Below, piece after piece: positions 7,133 to 16,600 of a DNA stretch of 35,651 nucleotides. Location: contig PWNM01000038.1 in assembly GCA_003557825.1 (NCBI GenBank), forward strand, positions 1-35,651. The letters run 5' to 3'. This stretch comes from Candidatus Hydrogenedentota bacterium (GTDB taxonomy: Bacteria; Hydrogenedentota; Hydrogenedentia; Hydrogenedentales; SLHB01). Position 1 is the first letter of the stretch. Every line of letters begins with the position of its first letter. The notes beneath the pieces are model-generated. The model saw nothing but the letters and a program-made list of their open reading frames with translations, was not told the origin of the DNA and searched no databases. A program made the position numbers and the translations under genes.

Positions 7133-9809
7133 CGGTGCCAATAAGTGGAGACTCATAAAGGGGCAGGTAAAAAGTTCCAAATTGGGTTTGAGAAAACGGC
7201 AACCGCCCGCCACGGACTTCAATACCATCTTCTCTGGAAATCAGGTTATTATCGAACAGTTGCAGTGGAGCCCAATCCTTCAAATTCGAAGAGCGCAGAA
7301 TACTGAACTCAACATCCGGAACCCCGGCACGAATTCGATAGCGATAGTGCAGAAGGTTGTCAACCACTATGATTTCGAATGGCCGGACAGAAGCCGGCAC
7401 AAGCGGGTTTGAGCCAATAGCATATTCAACGAAGTTGGAAAGTCCGTCACGATCCGGATCCGCATGCATGCCGGAAATCGAGGGGTCTGCCAATTGTTCA
7501 TCGCTGAAGTAGAGTCTTTGCCAATCCCGGAAGTCGAAATCAGGTTTGAAATGTACAAGGTACTGGCTAGTGAAACTTGCATCATCACTGTTGACTACAT
7601 TGATTATTGCCGTGCCCGGCACCTCTGTTGCTTGTATTATCGCAATATCGTGATATCCTTGCGCATCCACTTGCGGAATGTGGCCGTCTCCCGGTAGCAC
7701 ATTAATGGTGTACTCAAATCTGTTCCGCTGAAAATTATGAATTTCATTACCATCGATCGTGATACTATCCAGCATGGGTATTAAATCACCATCCGGAATA
7801 TACCAATCATTCAGCGCACTTACTTCAGGTAATACAATTTCTCCCGGTTCATCATCAACCAAAGGCACAAACATAACGGACAATGTGACATCCTCTATCC
7901 CGGATAAATTAATTTGAAGTTTTCTAAACTCCTCATTCCTGTTCGCCTGAGGCGGATTGGGCGAGGATGGCAAAGGTCTCGCGTCGACAACTTCAAAGGC
8001 GGCATCCGCCGGCGACAATATTTGCGCCAGCAACTCCTTGCCATTTTTCATTAGTGTCGCGGACCTCGCGTCGAAATGTATTTCCACATCAGCCCGGGTA
8101 TGGACAAACCAAAATAATTCTGAGGGATTTTCAGTTCTTATTTCATCTTGCACAATTACATGTCTTCTATAATCCCCTAGCATAACTCCTCTTTTTACAT
8201 CAGTGGCACCGCGGGATGCATAGGCAGGGGTCATATCAACTATAGAAAATGCTCCGCGAGGCTTCGCTTCAAATTTTACGATTTCACTAAAGGCGAAAGG
8301 ATGTTGATCCGGACCAAATCCGGGATTGATAACCAGTGTATTATTACCCTCCGCTCTCATACGATAATAAGTCCATCTTTGTCCAGCCAGACTATAATCC
8401 CAGTAACCGGGGACACTATAATCTTCCGGACCCAACTGAGTAATCCAACGCTCTCCAAGAGCATCCAAAACAAAAGTGCCTGTGCTAAGACTTCCGTGAA
8501 CCTCATTATTATATCCACCTTTAAAACCTACATAAACCTCATTTGAAAAGTCCCAACGACTCCGCATGCCTACAGACTCCGTTTGTCCGAATTGTCCGTC
8601 AAGAGGTAGATCAATGCGAGATTCAAGCCCCTCCGGTCTATACCATAAAAGATCCCGTATGCCCCCGCTCTCTCCAATGACGAATAGACGAATATTTGCT
8701 AACTCCGGCGTATCATATCTGCCAGCAAACCAGAATAATTCTGCAGGAATATTGCGAGAAAGATTACCTTGGTGACCATTGCCCCAATTGAAAAAACCCT
8801 CTGATCCTGACATATAAACCGGGAAAAAGCCTGTCGTGGAAAGACCTGTTGTATTCCCAATACCGTAATCCGTGCCCAAAGCTGTATCCAATGAACCCAT
8901 ATACTCAACCAAAGACTGTGCTGCAAAATACCAATAAGACGGGCCTTCCCTGCCTGCACCGTCGGGGGCATACTCTGGCAAAAAATTCTCCAATGACCTC
9001 AGTGCGGATTCTAAAATTTCACCAGCCATTTCCTCATGTTGCGCCTCGTCACCGATTGCGAGAGCCATCATGGATAACCCTCCGTTAACGGTTACGTTCC
9101 AGTTGTTATTACCTAGAACCCAGTGACTATTTTGATATTGATAGCCACCTGGATTGCGATAGGCAATTAAACCAGGTGTTAAACCTTTTTCTATAGCTGC
9201 ACTACGTATAATCTCTTTTTGCTCCTCACTCCAGTAATCATAGAACCAATCATATCCAATAGCAAAAGCCTTTAATATATATCCTGTGGTCAACATTTGT
9301 CGCTCTGCCTCCCAGTGCTCAAACCCCGCGACAGCCTCTAACTCATCCCATGCTCTTTGTGCATATTTTTCCTCGCCTGTCATCTGGTACATCATACCCA
9401 GGTTAAGGATTCTGTTTAAAACCAGTGATCTTAAATGATCTCCCGATTCTGCTGGAACGTCAGCATTTAATGTGGAATCCGCGCTATTTTTAACATTATT
9501 ATACCAGCTGGCGGCATAAGGATCCGTTGCAACCATACTTTGAATATAGTCAAATGTTTCAGCTGTTGCCAGTATACGCGGATGACGATTTTGCGGATTT
9601 TTTTCTTTTAAATCATCAATAATTTGTTGCGCACTCGGTCTCTCATAAATGTCCGAACTAGTCGCATATTCGACCATGTTGGTGGCCGAACCCGCAGCCT
9701 GCAGTTCCCAGCCAGTTGGCTCTGGATCGAAGGTTTGAGGATTGACAGTATCCGCCGAAACAATCAGCGGGAAGAGCCAGAGCAATGCATAAATGATGTT
9801 CGTTTTCAT
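7107..9809 (-). CDS. Secreted heparinase II/III-fold polysaccharide lyase 2
   Basis: A 900-aa paralogue of lyase 1, nearly colinear over some 700 residues ('NNNWNVTVNGGLSMMALAIG', 'GFKGGYNNEVHGSLSTGTFV', 'RAEGNNTLVINPGFGPDQ'). The ATG at 9809 is preferred because it starts the signal peptide 'MKTNIIYALLWLFPLIVSAD'. It diverges from lyase 1 at both ends. After the signal it has about 30 extra residues ('NPQTFDPEPTGWELQAAG'). Its C-terminus carries a 'DPDRDGLSNFVEYAIGSNPL' region instead of the F5/8 domain. The usual second His of the HGH motif is Ser here (Asn in lyase 1), and the usual GHNTL reads GNNTL in both. It probably acts together with GH105 as a lyase/hydrolase pair. Confidence 0.85.
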   Translation of the reverse strand: MKTNIIYALLWLFPLIVSADTVNPQTFDPEPTGWELQAAGSATNMVEYATSSDIYERPSAQQIIDDLKEKNPQNRHPRILATAETFDYIQSMVATDPYAASWYNNVKNSADSTLNADVPAESGDHLRSLVLNRILNLGMMYQMTGEEKYAQRAWDELEAVAGFEHWEAERQMLTTGYILKAFAIGYDWFYDYWSEEQKEIIRSAAIEKGLTPGLIAYRNPGGYQYQNSHWVLGNNNWNVTVNGGLSMMALAIGDEAQHEEMAGEILESALRSLENFLPEYAPDGAGREGPSYWYFAAQSLVEYMGSLDTALGTDYGIGNTTGLSTTGFFPVYMSGSEGFFNWGNGHQGNLSRNIPAELFWFAGRYDTPELANIRLFVIGESGGIRDLLWYRPEGLESRIDLPLDGQFGQTESVGMRSRWDFSNEVYVGFKGGYNNEVHGSLSTGTFVLDALGERWITQLGPEDYSVPGYWDYSLAGQRWTYYRMRAEGNNTLVINPGFGPDQHPFAFSEIVKFEAKPRGAFSIVDMTPAYASRGATDVKRGVMLGDYRRHVIVQDEIRTENPSELFWFVHTRADVEIHFDARSATLMKNGKELLAQILSPADAAFEVVDARPLPSSPNPPQANRNEEFRKLQINLSGIEDVTLSVMFVPLVDDEPGEIVLPEVSALNDWYIPDGDLIPMLDSITIDGNEIHNFQRNRFEYTINVLPGDGHIPQVDAQGYHDIAIIQATEVPGTAIINVVNSDDASFTSQYLVHFKPDFDFRDWQRLYFSDEQLADPSISGMHADPDRDGLSNFVEYAIGSNPLVPASVRPFEIIVVDNLLHYRYRIRAGVPDVEFSILRSSNLKDWAPLQLFDNNLISREDGIEVRGGRLPFSQTQFGTFYLPLYESPLIGTDETTDSED

Positions 9810-9844
9810 GTTGGTTGGATATCTATTGTTTATTCGACAGATTA

Positions 9845-12139
9845 TTATTTCCCGAGCCAGACGGCAACTTTGTAGCTGCCACCCGGCTCCCATGGAAGAA
9901 TATCGGATGGATGCGGGGTTCCGTTCACGAGCATGGAAAGAATGCGACCATCCTCGTCCGGCCCCGCGTTGTGATAATCAATATTGTATGTAGCTCCTCT
10001 GAAGATTTTTCTGACGGAGCACTTTCTCCAATCAGGAGGTAAGCACGGATTGATCCTCAGACCCGTCATCTCAGGCTGCAACCCGAAGACATAGAAGGCG
10101 ATGTCCTTTAGAAGCCACGCCCCCGCTCCTGTTCTCCATGTTTGTCCCGCACGCGCGTACCTGTAGCCGGTTTCGAGCGGGAAGTATGAGTTGCACATGA
10201 TGTAGGGCTCACAGTGTTTCTGAACCCACTTGTGATTGGCGGGCAGCATCCGTTCGAGGTTGTTTTGAACCATTCGGTTGCGCTTCAGAATTGCGTCTGC
10301 AGCCGTCTTCCACGCATAGGCATGAATGTAGACACCACCGTTTTCATGCACGCCGGGCAGTTTTCTTGTCGTATCACCGATGTCCGAACGGGAATAGGTG
10401 TAAGGCGGCCATGCCATGCGCACGCCCAGATCGGTCATCATGTGGCGCTCCACCGCATCCATGGCGCGGATTTCCTTCCCGTCCATGCCGATGCCCGCCA
10501 TGACCGACCAGATTTGGGGCATGATGTGCATCTTGCCCTCGTCGTTCTCCATGGAGCCGAGTTTGTCGAGGTTGTCGGTGAAGGCGACCAGGTAGTGTCC
10601 GCCGTCCCACGCGACATCGTTGACAATTTCCTTCATCTGTTGGCCGCGTTCGCGGGCGAGTTTCGCATCGGCGGTGTTACCGGTGAGGCCGGCGATTTCG
10701 GCGAACTGCTTGTTGGCAAGGTACCACGCGATGGAGAGCCATACACTCATGCCACGGCCTTTCAAACCGACTTCGTTGAGGCAGTCATTCCAGTCGCCTC
10801 CGCCGATTTTCACGAGGCCCAGTTCGCCGCGCGAGTTCCACAGGAAGTCGACCGAGCGGCGGAGGTGTTCATAGACCGGCGCTTCACTCCCGTCGTTGAA
10901 GGGAACCATCTCTGCGAGAATGGAAAGGTCGCCAATCTCCTTGAGCAGGTGATAGACGTTGAAGGTTATCCAGACGGTATTGTCCATATACCCGCCACGA
11001 TCCTGCACCGATCCATCCAGAAATGTGCGGGGCGCGTAGCCGCTGCTGTATTGATAGGAGAGGATGCGCTTGGTCCGCTTCCATGCCAATTGCGGATTGT
11101 AGATGCCGAGGCATTCGCAGTCACAGTTGGTGTCCCTGAACCCGTTGTGGCGGACGCGTGCCCAGCGGCTCCCCATGCTGGTCTGGTGTTTGAGGAAACC
11201 GTTGAAGAGGTTGTTCAGGCCTTCGTCGGGGGTTTCGATATGGATGCCCGCGATATCGGCGGCAAGCCGGGCGGTGGTCGCCTCGAACTCGATTTCCACT
11301 TTGTCCGCATCGTCAAGAAGGCGCCCACGCACATCCGCGATTTCCTCCTCGCTGGTGGCAAAACCGGCCATGAAGTGCAGGGTGGTCTCTTCTCCGGGTT
11401 CGAGGTGGAGGGTGTGTTCGAGGGCAAAACAAATTTTCTCAGCGTAGCATTCACTATTTGAGCAGCCTCCGCGTTGCACCGCCAATGGTGTCGAATCATC
11501 TCCATAGGGGCCGATAAAGGCGTCGTTGCGGCCATCGTAACCGTTCTCCTGCGTTCCGCTCATGAGATAGCCGTAGACCCGTTTTGGTATGGCTGAGCCG
11601 AAAGATTGATAAGTCCGGCTGATCACCGCTTGCAAATCCTCATCAAAGTCGGCAGCCCCCATGTCATATGCTTGGGGACGGTAGAATGTGTCGATGGCGG
11701 TCTTTGCGTAGACCAATGTCTTGAGATCGCAGGCCTCCGGACGGTTGTTGCGAATTGTCAACGTCCAGATTTCACCGCAGTCATCGCGAGGAACAAAAAT
11801 CCGCAGCGTGGTCTCAATGCCTCTATGGGTGAGGGTTATCTCTGTGTAGCCAAGGCCATGAACACACCGGTAATTCTCGTACGGATAATGCACGGGCAGA
11901 GCATTTGCGGTCCAATACCCGCCGGCGACCGAATCCATGAGATACACCATCCTGTTGATCAGAAGCATGGCGCGGCGGCCCATGTCATCCTGGGCAAATC
12001 CCTCTCCGTAACCCACCTGGGAGGTGAAGGTAATGTAGTGATCATTCCAAAGATAATTGTACCAGTGCCGGGGAAGCTCGGGTTGGTGGATGACGTAGCG
12101 TTTTCCGCCGTCTTCGAAGTGACCGAATGGTTGGTTCAT
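9845..12139 (-). CDS. GH94 family disaccharide/oligosaccharide phosphorylase, cytoplasmic
   Basis: A 764-aa inverting phosphorylase of family GH94, which cleaves beta-glucosides with phosphate to give a sugar 1-phosphate. The N-terminal beta-sandwich starts 'FGHFEDGGKRYVIHQPELPR' (5-24). The catalytic barrel contains 'FRDTNCDCECLGIYNP' (335-349) and the hallmark 'GGGDWND' (446-452), with Asp449 as general acid. The length fits single-domain members (cellobiose, cellobionic-acid, chitobiose or laminaribiose phosphorylase), not the 2,800-aa cyclic glucan synthases. There is no signal peptide, so it handles imported disaccharides and saves ATP. It is the first gene of the lyase block, 35 bases before lyase 2. 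Its substrate cannot be decided from sequence alone. Confidence 0.9.
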   Translation of the reverse strand: MNQPFGHFEDGGKRYVIHQPELPRHWYNYLWNDHYITFTSQVGYGEGFAQDDMGRRAMLLINRMVYLMDSVAGGYWTANALPVHYPYENYRCVHGLGYTEITLTHRGIETTLRIFVPRDDCGEIWTLTIRNNRPEACDLKTLVYAKTAIDTFYRPQAYDMGAADFDEDLQAVISRTYQSFGSAIPKRVYGYLMSGTQENGYDGRNDAFIGPYGDDSTPLAVQRGGCSNSECYAEKICFALEHTLHLEPGEETTLHFMAGFATSEEEIADVRGRLLDDADKVEIEFEATTARLAADIAGIHIETPDEGLNNLFNGFLKHQTSMGSRWARVRHNGFRDTNCDCECLGIYNPQLAWKRTKRILSYQYSSGYAPRTFLDGSVQDRGGYMDNTVWITFNVYHLLKEIGDLSILAEMVPFNDGSEAPVYEHLRRSVDFLWNSRGELGLVKIGGGDWNDCLNEVGLKGRGMSVWLSIAWYLANKQFAEIAGLTGNTADAKLARERGQQMKEIVNDVAWDGGHYLVAFTDNLDKLGSMENDEGKMHIMPQIWSVMAGIGMDGKEIRAMDAVERHMMTDLGVRMAWPPYTYSRSDIGDTTRKLPGVHENGGVYIHAYAWKTAADAILKRNRMVQNNLERMLPANHKWVQKHCEPYIMCNSYFPLETGYRYARAGQTWRTGAGAWLLKDIAFYVFGLQPEMTGLRINPCLPPDWRKCSVRKIFRGATYNIDYHNAGPDEDGRILSMLVNGTPHPSDILPWEPGGSYKVAVWLGK

Positions 12140-12228
12140 GCCGTGTATTTACTGGTCAGTGTTAAGGATTCAATTACATTCGCTTCGTTCAAGCGGCGGA
12201 CGGAAAGGAATATGTGTGTATCACGGTG

Positions 12229-12262
12229 AAAAAAATCCCACCGGATTTTAAATCCGGCGGGA
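12229..12262 (-). terminator. Rho-independent terminator after PEP-CTERM protein A
   Basis: On the minus strand a stem of tcccgccggattt paired with aaatccggtggga is followed by a run of seven T. It lies 33 bases after the stop of the PEP-CTERM gene, so it should separate that gene from the GH94 block downstream. Confidence 0.85.
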
Positions 12263-12294
12263 ACAGAATATGTCCGGCTTGTGGAAGTGATTCC

Positions 12295-13005
12295 TTAGCT
12301 TTTGTGGCGCCGGCGCAAATAGACAAGTCCAATGACAATCAGGCCCATGAAAGCCGCATAGGCGGAGGGCTCGGGAATTACGGTGATACCATCTGATTGT
12401 AAGTCGCGGACACCATCGCTACTGCTCCAACCGGCGACAAACTGAAAGCGATCTACTGGAAGAACATTATTATTCCAATAGTTTGTCGTGACCGACAAAT
12501 TCTCATCATTGTTGACAGTCACATATAGAGCGGTCTCGTCCCATTCTATTACAACATCAAGAAGTTCGCCCGGCTGCAGGGCCGAGAAATTGATAGGCTG
12601 ATATTCATTCCACGCCGTGCCGTGGAATACACGGAGTTCTGTAGAACTCTCAAGGCGAAGACGGATCAATTCTGCAGAAGTTGCCCAATTAAAAAGGGAG
12701 AAGTAGCCCTGGTTGCCGGTAGAGCCAAAATCTGAACCGAGCGTAAAAGATACGGATCCAACACTTTGAGGATCAAAAACCGGTGATCTCAAGTTGGCAT
12801 CTCCGCCGTTGTCATTTGTCAACTGCATTCCGGCATCGGAGAAAGTCAGCGTATTCGCAGGGGCAGCGTTATCCAGAATAATATCCCAGCCTTCGGCCTG
12901 TAGTCCGGCGATTGTTGTGTCTTCGGTAAACGATGTGACTAAAATTGCCCCGGACATCACAAATGGGCAAAGTAGCAGTAGCGTAATTGTCTTGATTGTT
13001 TTCAT
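12295..13005 (-). CDS. PEP-CTERM secreted protein A with an uncharacterised ~190-aa beta domain
   Basis: A 236-aa exported protein: signal peptide 'MKTIKTITLLLLCPFVMSGA', one domain of about 190 residues rich in beta-strand patterns ('SFTLGSDFGSTGNQGYFSLF', 'LLDVVIEWDETALYVTVNND'), then a PEP-CTERM sorting signal (VIPEPSAYAAFMGLI...LRRRHKS) that an exosortase would process. The layout (LRSP, tryptophan-rich middle, VDRFQF.AGW) recalls concanavalin-type or LamG carbohydrate-binding folds, but I do not recognise a named family. Unit 2 of the GH10 xylanase upstream is almost the same sequence, and the protein at 29102-29812 is a more distant relative. A glycan-binding surface role is inferred. 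Confidence 0.85.
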   Translation of the reverse strand: MKTIKTITLLLLCPFVMSGAILVTSFTEDTTIAGLQAEGWDIILDNAAPANTLTFSDAGMQLTNDNGGDANLRSPVFDPQSVGSVSFTLGSDFGSTGNQGYFSLFNWATSAELIRLRLESSTELRVFHGTAWNEYQPINFSALQPGELLDVVIEWDETALYVTVNNDENLSVTTNYWNNNVLPVDRFQFVAGWSSSDGVRDLQSDGITVIPEPSAYAAFMGLIVIGLVYLRRRHKS

Positions 13006-13055
13006 TTTTTATATGTTCGTTTTTTTGTTTTTGGTGTGTTTTCACTTACAGCAGC

Positions 13056-13114
13056 TCAGGCGATCACAGCCCGATTTGCGGTAAATTCTGAAAGTCATAA
13101 TGACTGAAACGCTC
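13056..13114 (-). repeat. Decayed 3' end of a D-2-hydroxyacid dehydrogenase gene in the PEP-CTERM A leader
   Basis: These 59 bases align with the last 60 bases of the dehydrogenase at 29855-30889, including the stop. Allowing one missing base, the tail reads 'LSEFTANRAVIA' and stop, against 'VTESTADWAVMA' and stop. The same segment lies upstream of the xylanase (17213-17272). The wider leader, about 150 bases, is also shared with the xylanase leader. It is read as the scar of a duplication that carried the PEP-CTERM gene together with the end of the gene before it. Confidence 0.65.
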
Positions 13115-13239
13115 ATTAGATAAGGGTAAGAGTAAGGGTGAATTTGGATTCAGATTCCCATGCAAACCTCTGTGAAAAGTTTACGCAAGAAAAATCCGCA
13201 GAATTTTTTTCTTAAAAACCACGCATCAAGAGTGTAAAA

Positions 13240-13608
13240 GAGTTCCGCGGTCGTCCACAGGCTGTTACGATGAATCGTAAATCCATTCCGAGTTGGGAGG
13301 CGACCGAAGAGCCTGTCGGCTGCTTTCCCGATGGCCGGGACCGTCGCCGCGACGCGGATGAGATTGCCGTTGGCCGTGGCCACAAAGTTAACGCCGCCGG
13401 CCCAGATTTCGCAGGGCGTGCGGCCGGGCGCGACGGTCAGGATGACGGCGGTGCCACTGGTGCGCGAGGTGACGCTGGATTCCCCGATGCTTTCCTCCGG
13501 ATCGGACGGGTCAAGGGAACCCACGAGGTTCCCGCCCGCCCTAATGAGCGTGTCCCTCCATCCTGTCCCTCTATCCAACGAAGCCTGCGGATCATTATAC
13601 TCTATCAC
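13240..13608 (-). pseudogene. Unrecognised ORF fragment behind the xylanase
   Basis: An open frame starts with a GTG that overlaps the xylanase stop (GTGA) and runs on the minus strand. The part down to about 13240 has protein-like composition ('SGTAVILTVAPGRTPCEIWA', 'GGVNFVATANGNLIRVAA'). The rest of the frame runs into the shared leader of PEP-CTERM gene A and is not coding. No signal peptide or ribosome site is seen and I do not recognise a family. It may be the decayed 3' part of a secreted enzyme left between two duplicated segments. Confidence 0.35.
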
Positions 13609-16600
13609 GGCTGTCCCCTGATACGACCAAAGAGGCGACCGTCCGGCGCGGCGGACGGCGCGACTGTTATCGTCACTGTTTGCAGACCTTCAGCCGGCGT
13701 GTCCGCTTCGATGCTGACGTTGCCGCCGGAGCTTGCCGGTATGCTCTGACTGCTCCAACTCGCAAGGTCGGTGCTGTATTCAAACGTCAGGTCAACGGCC
13801 TCCACCGCATCCGTACGTCGAATGAAGCGGAACAACAACTCACCGTTGGCATTGAACTCAGCCTCAGGCATATTGGCGCTGAAGGGCACGGTCGGGTCGC
13901 CATCGAAAACGAATTCAAACAGATTAGGGAAGCCATCGCCGTCCGGATCCGCGTTGAAAGCGCCATCGCCGTCACTAAGCTCAAATTGTCCGAGCCATGC
14001 AAGATAATTGGGATCATAGGCTTCACCTTCGACCACCAATTGCAAGCCACCCTCCTGGAAGAATGCCGTGCGCCCATCCGGCAGGGTAACCGGGCTACGA
14101 AAATCCAAACCTTCAACCGTACCCGCAATCAGCGTGTAGGAGCCGTTTTCGACATGGCTCCAATCGGTCGCGCCGCCATCAGCACTTACCAGATCGTTAA
14201 CACTGAAGCCGCTGGAGAGGGTTACCGTGCCCGACACCGTCAATGTGGCATCCATGTCAAACACATATTTTGCCCCCTCGGCGAGCCTCACTCCCCCGGC
14301 CAGTGAACCGTTGCCGCCGATACGGGCACCGCTTGCCACAGTCACCATGCTGGTGCTGCCTATGCTGCCATCGACAATCAGTCCACCCGCATTGACATGC
14401 GTTGCGCCCGAATACGTATTCACCCCGGACAGCGTTAATTGCCCTCCCCCTCCAATCATGAGGGATTGAGCGCCCGACGAGCCTCCGGTAATCGGTGTTG
14501 AAATCGCCGCGCTGACGCCGGGCGCAACGTTGATCGAACGATCCGGGCTGTCGATAAGCGTAAGCGTATTGCTGCCAGACCTCGTGAGCACATATCCGGA
14601 AGATTCGAACAAGAGCGAGCGCGCCGAAACATTCTCGGTGATGGTCACCGTGCCCGCTGTGCCGCTAAACATGGCATTGGCCTCGTTGCGGTTGCGCCAA
14701 CTGATCCTCGGGTATCCACTGCCGATATCCCAATTGGCGGTGCTGAGATTCCAGCTTGCCGATCCGCCGTCACTTGCCGCGTCGCCGGTTCCACCGGCGT
14801 CGGATCCGTCCCAGAAAAAGTTTCTGGCCAGGGCATTGGCGACACCGAAATAGGCGGGTTTGCGTTGATGATTGTGATCGAACAACAGTGCATGGCCGGA
14901 ACCGGGACGATGATTGGGAATCCAGGAATTCGTATCGCTATACCCCCAAATGAAGACCGCCGGAGCATTCGGCTGCGCGAGTGCCGTCGCAACGATTCGC
15001 TCGTATTGCACGCCCTGCTCTGCCAATTGCTGGGCGGTTACATTGCCTTCGCTGTTTGGGCTGTCCGTATTCAAGGACAGATCCAATTCCGTTATGATAC
15101 ATTCCAAGCCAAGACCTGCCAGAAAAGTGAATGTATCGCGAAGGCGGTTTGCATCCGTGGTACTGAAGCCTCCCGAACCGTTTTGATTAGGGCCGACAAA
15201 GTGACCTTGCAGACCTACACCTGTGACCGGCACACCGCGGGAAACCATCCCGCTTATCATGTTTCTCATGCGGGTGTTCTTGTAACCGTAAAGTCCTCCG
15301 GAAAGCTCAATATTATAGTCATTATACACCAACCGCACATCCGGATCAGCCTCGCGGGCGGCAATGAACAATGCATCAATAAACGCTTGTTTGCTCTGCA
15401 CACCATCATACCAGGTGCCGGATCGGAAGGTGCCGCCAATTAAAGGAATATCCGAGATCGCCTCGTTGATCACATCCCACTCGTAGATCTCCGGAGCATG
15501 CTCGCGGCAATAGGTCAAAAGTGCCTTGATGTATGAAGTGGCAAATGCGGTGATCTGGGAGGAACTCCAGCCGGGAGCCTCGGAATCAAGCCAGTCTGGT
15601 ATTTGCTCATGCCAGATCAAAGCATGGCCGCGGATTTTGCTCACGCCGTTGGAACGCGCGATTTGAACCATCCTGTCGATCTCAAACGTATTGATGTCGG
15701 ATACCTGAACATTAAATGGATCCGCCGGGCGATTTCGCAGCATAGACCGCATCTTATGATTATTCTCTGCCACATAGCCGTTAAACTCAGCTGCCAGAAT
15801 ATCCCGCTTCTGCTGTGGAATCTGTGGCGATCCCGAGGTAAAATTGGAGAGCATTTGCCAACTCACGGCCGTGCCAATAATAACGCCACGGTCCTCGGCG
15901 AGATCGCGCAGAGAAGTCGCATAGGCGGAAGGCCCGGGAACGACAGTGATTCCATCTGATTGTAAGTCGCGGACACCAGTGCTACTGCTCCAACCGGCGA
16001 CAAACTGAAAGCGATCTACTGGAAGAACAACACTATTAAAATAGCTTGCTGTGACCGACAAATTCTCATCATTGTTGACAGTCACATATATAGCTGTCTC
16101 GTCCCATTCTATTACAACATCAAGAAGTTCGCCCGGCTGCAAAGCCGAAAAATTGATAGCCTGAAATTGATCCCACTCCGTGCCGTGGTACACACGGAGT
16201 TGTGTAGAACTCTCAAGGCGAAGACGGGTCAATTCCGCAGGAGTTGCCCAATTATAAAGGGAGAAGTAGCCCTGGTTGCCGGTAGAGCCAAAATCTGAAC
16301 CGAGCGTAAAAGATACGGATCCAACACTTTGAGGAGCAAAAACCGGTGATCTCAAGTTGGCAGTTCCGCCGTTGTCATTTGTCAACTGCATTCCGGCATC
16401 GGAGAAGGTCAGCGTATTCGCAGGGGCAGCGTTATCCAGAATAATACCCCAGCCTTCGGCTGCGAGTCCTTCAATAGTCGTCCCGGCGTTAAACTGTGTG
16501 CTTAAAATTGCCCCGGGCATTTCCCATTCGCCGTCGTCGTCGTCGAAGTCATTGACGACGATTCCCGTTGAGGCCACGGCTCGGGTCCCGGAACTTGTGG

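Noticed and set aside
10214-11461. 415-codon open frame on the plus strand
   Set aside because: It lies wholly opposite the GH94 gene, whose motifs are certain; long antisense frames are expected in GC-rich coding DNA.
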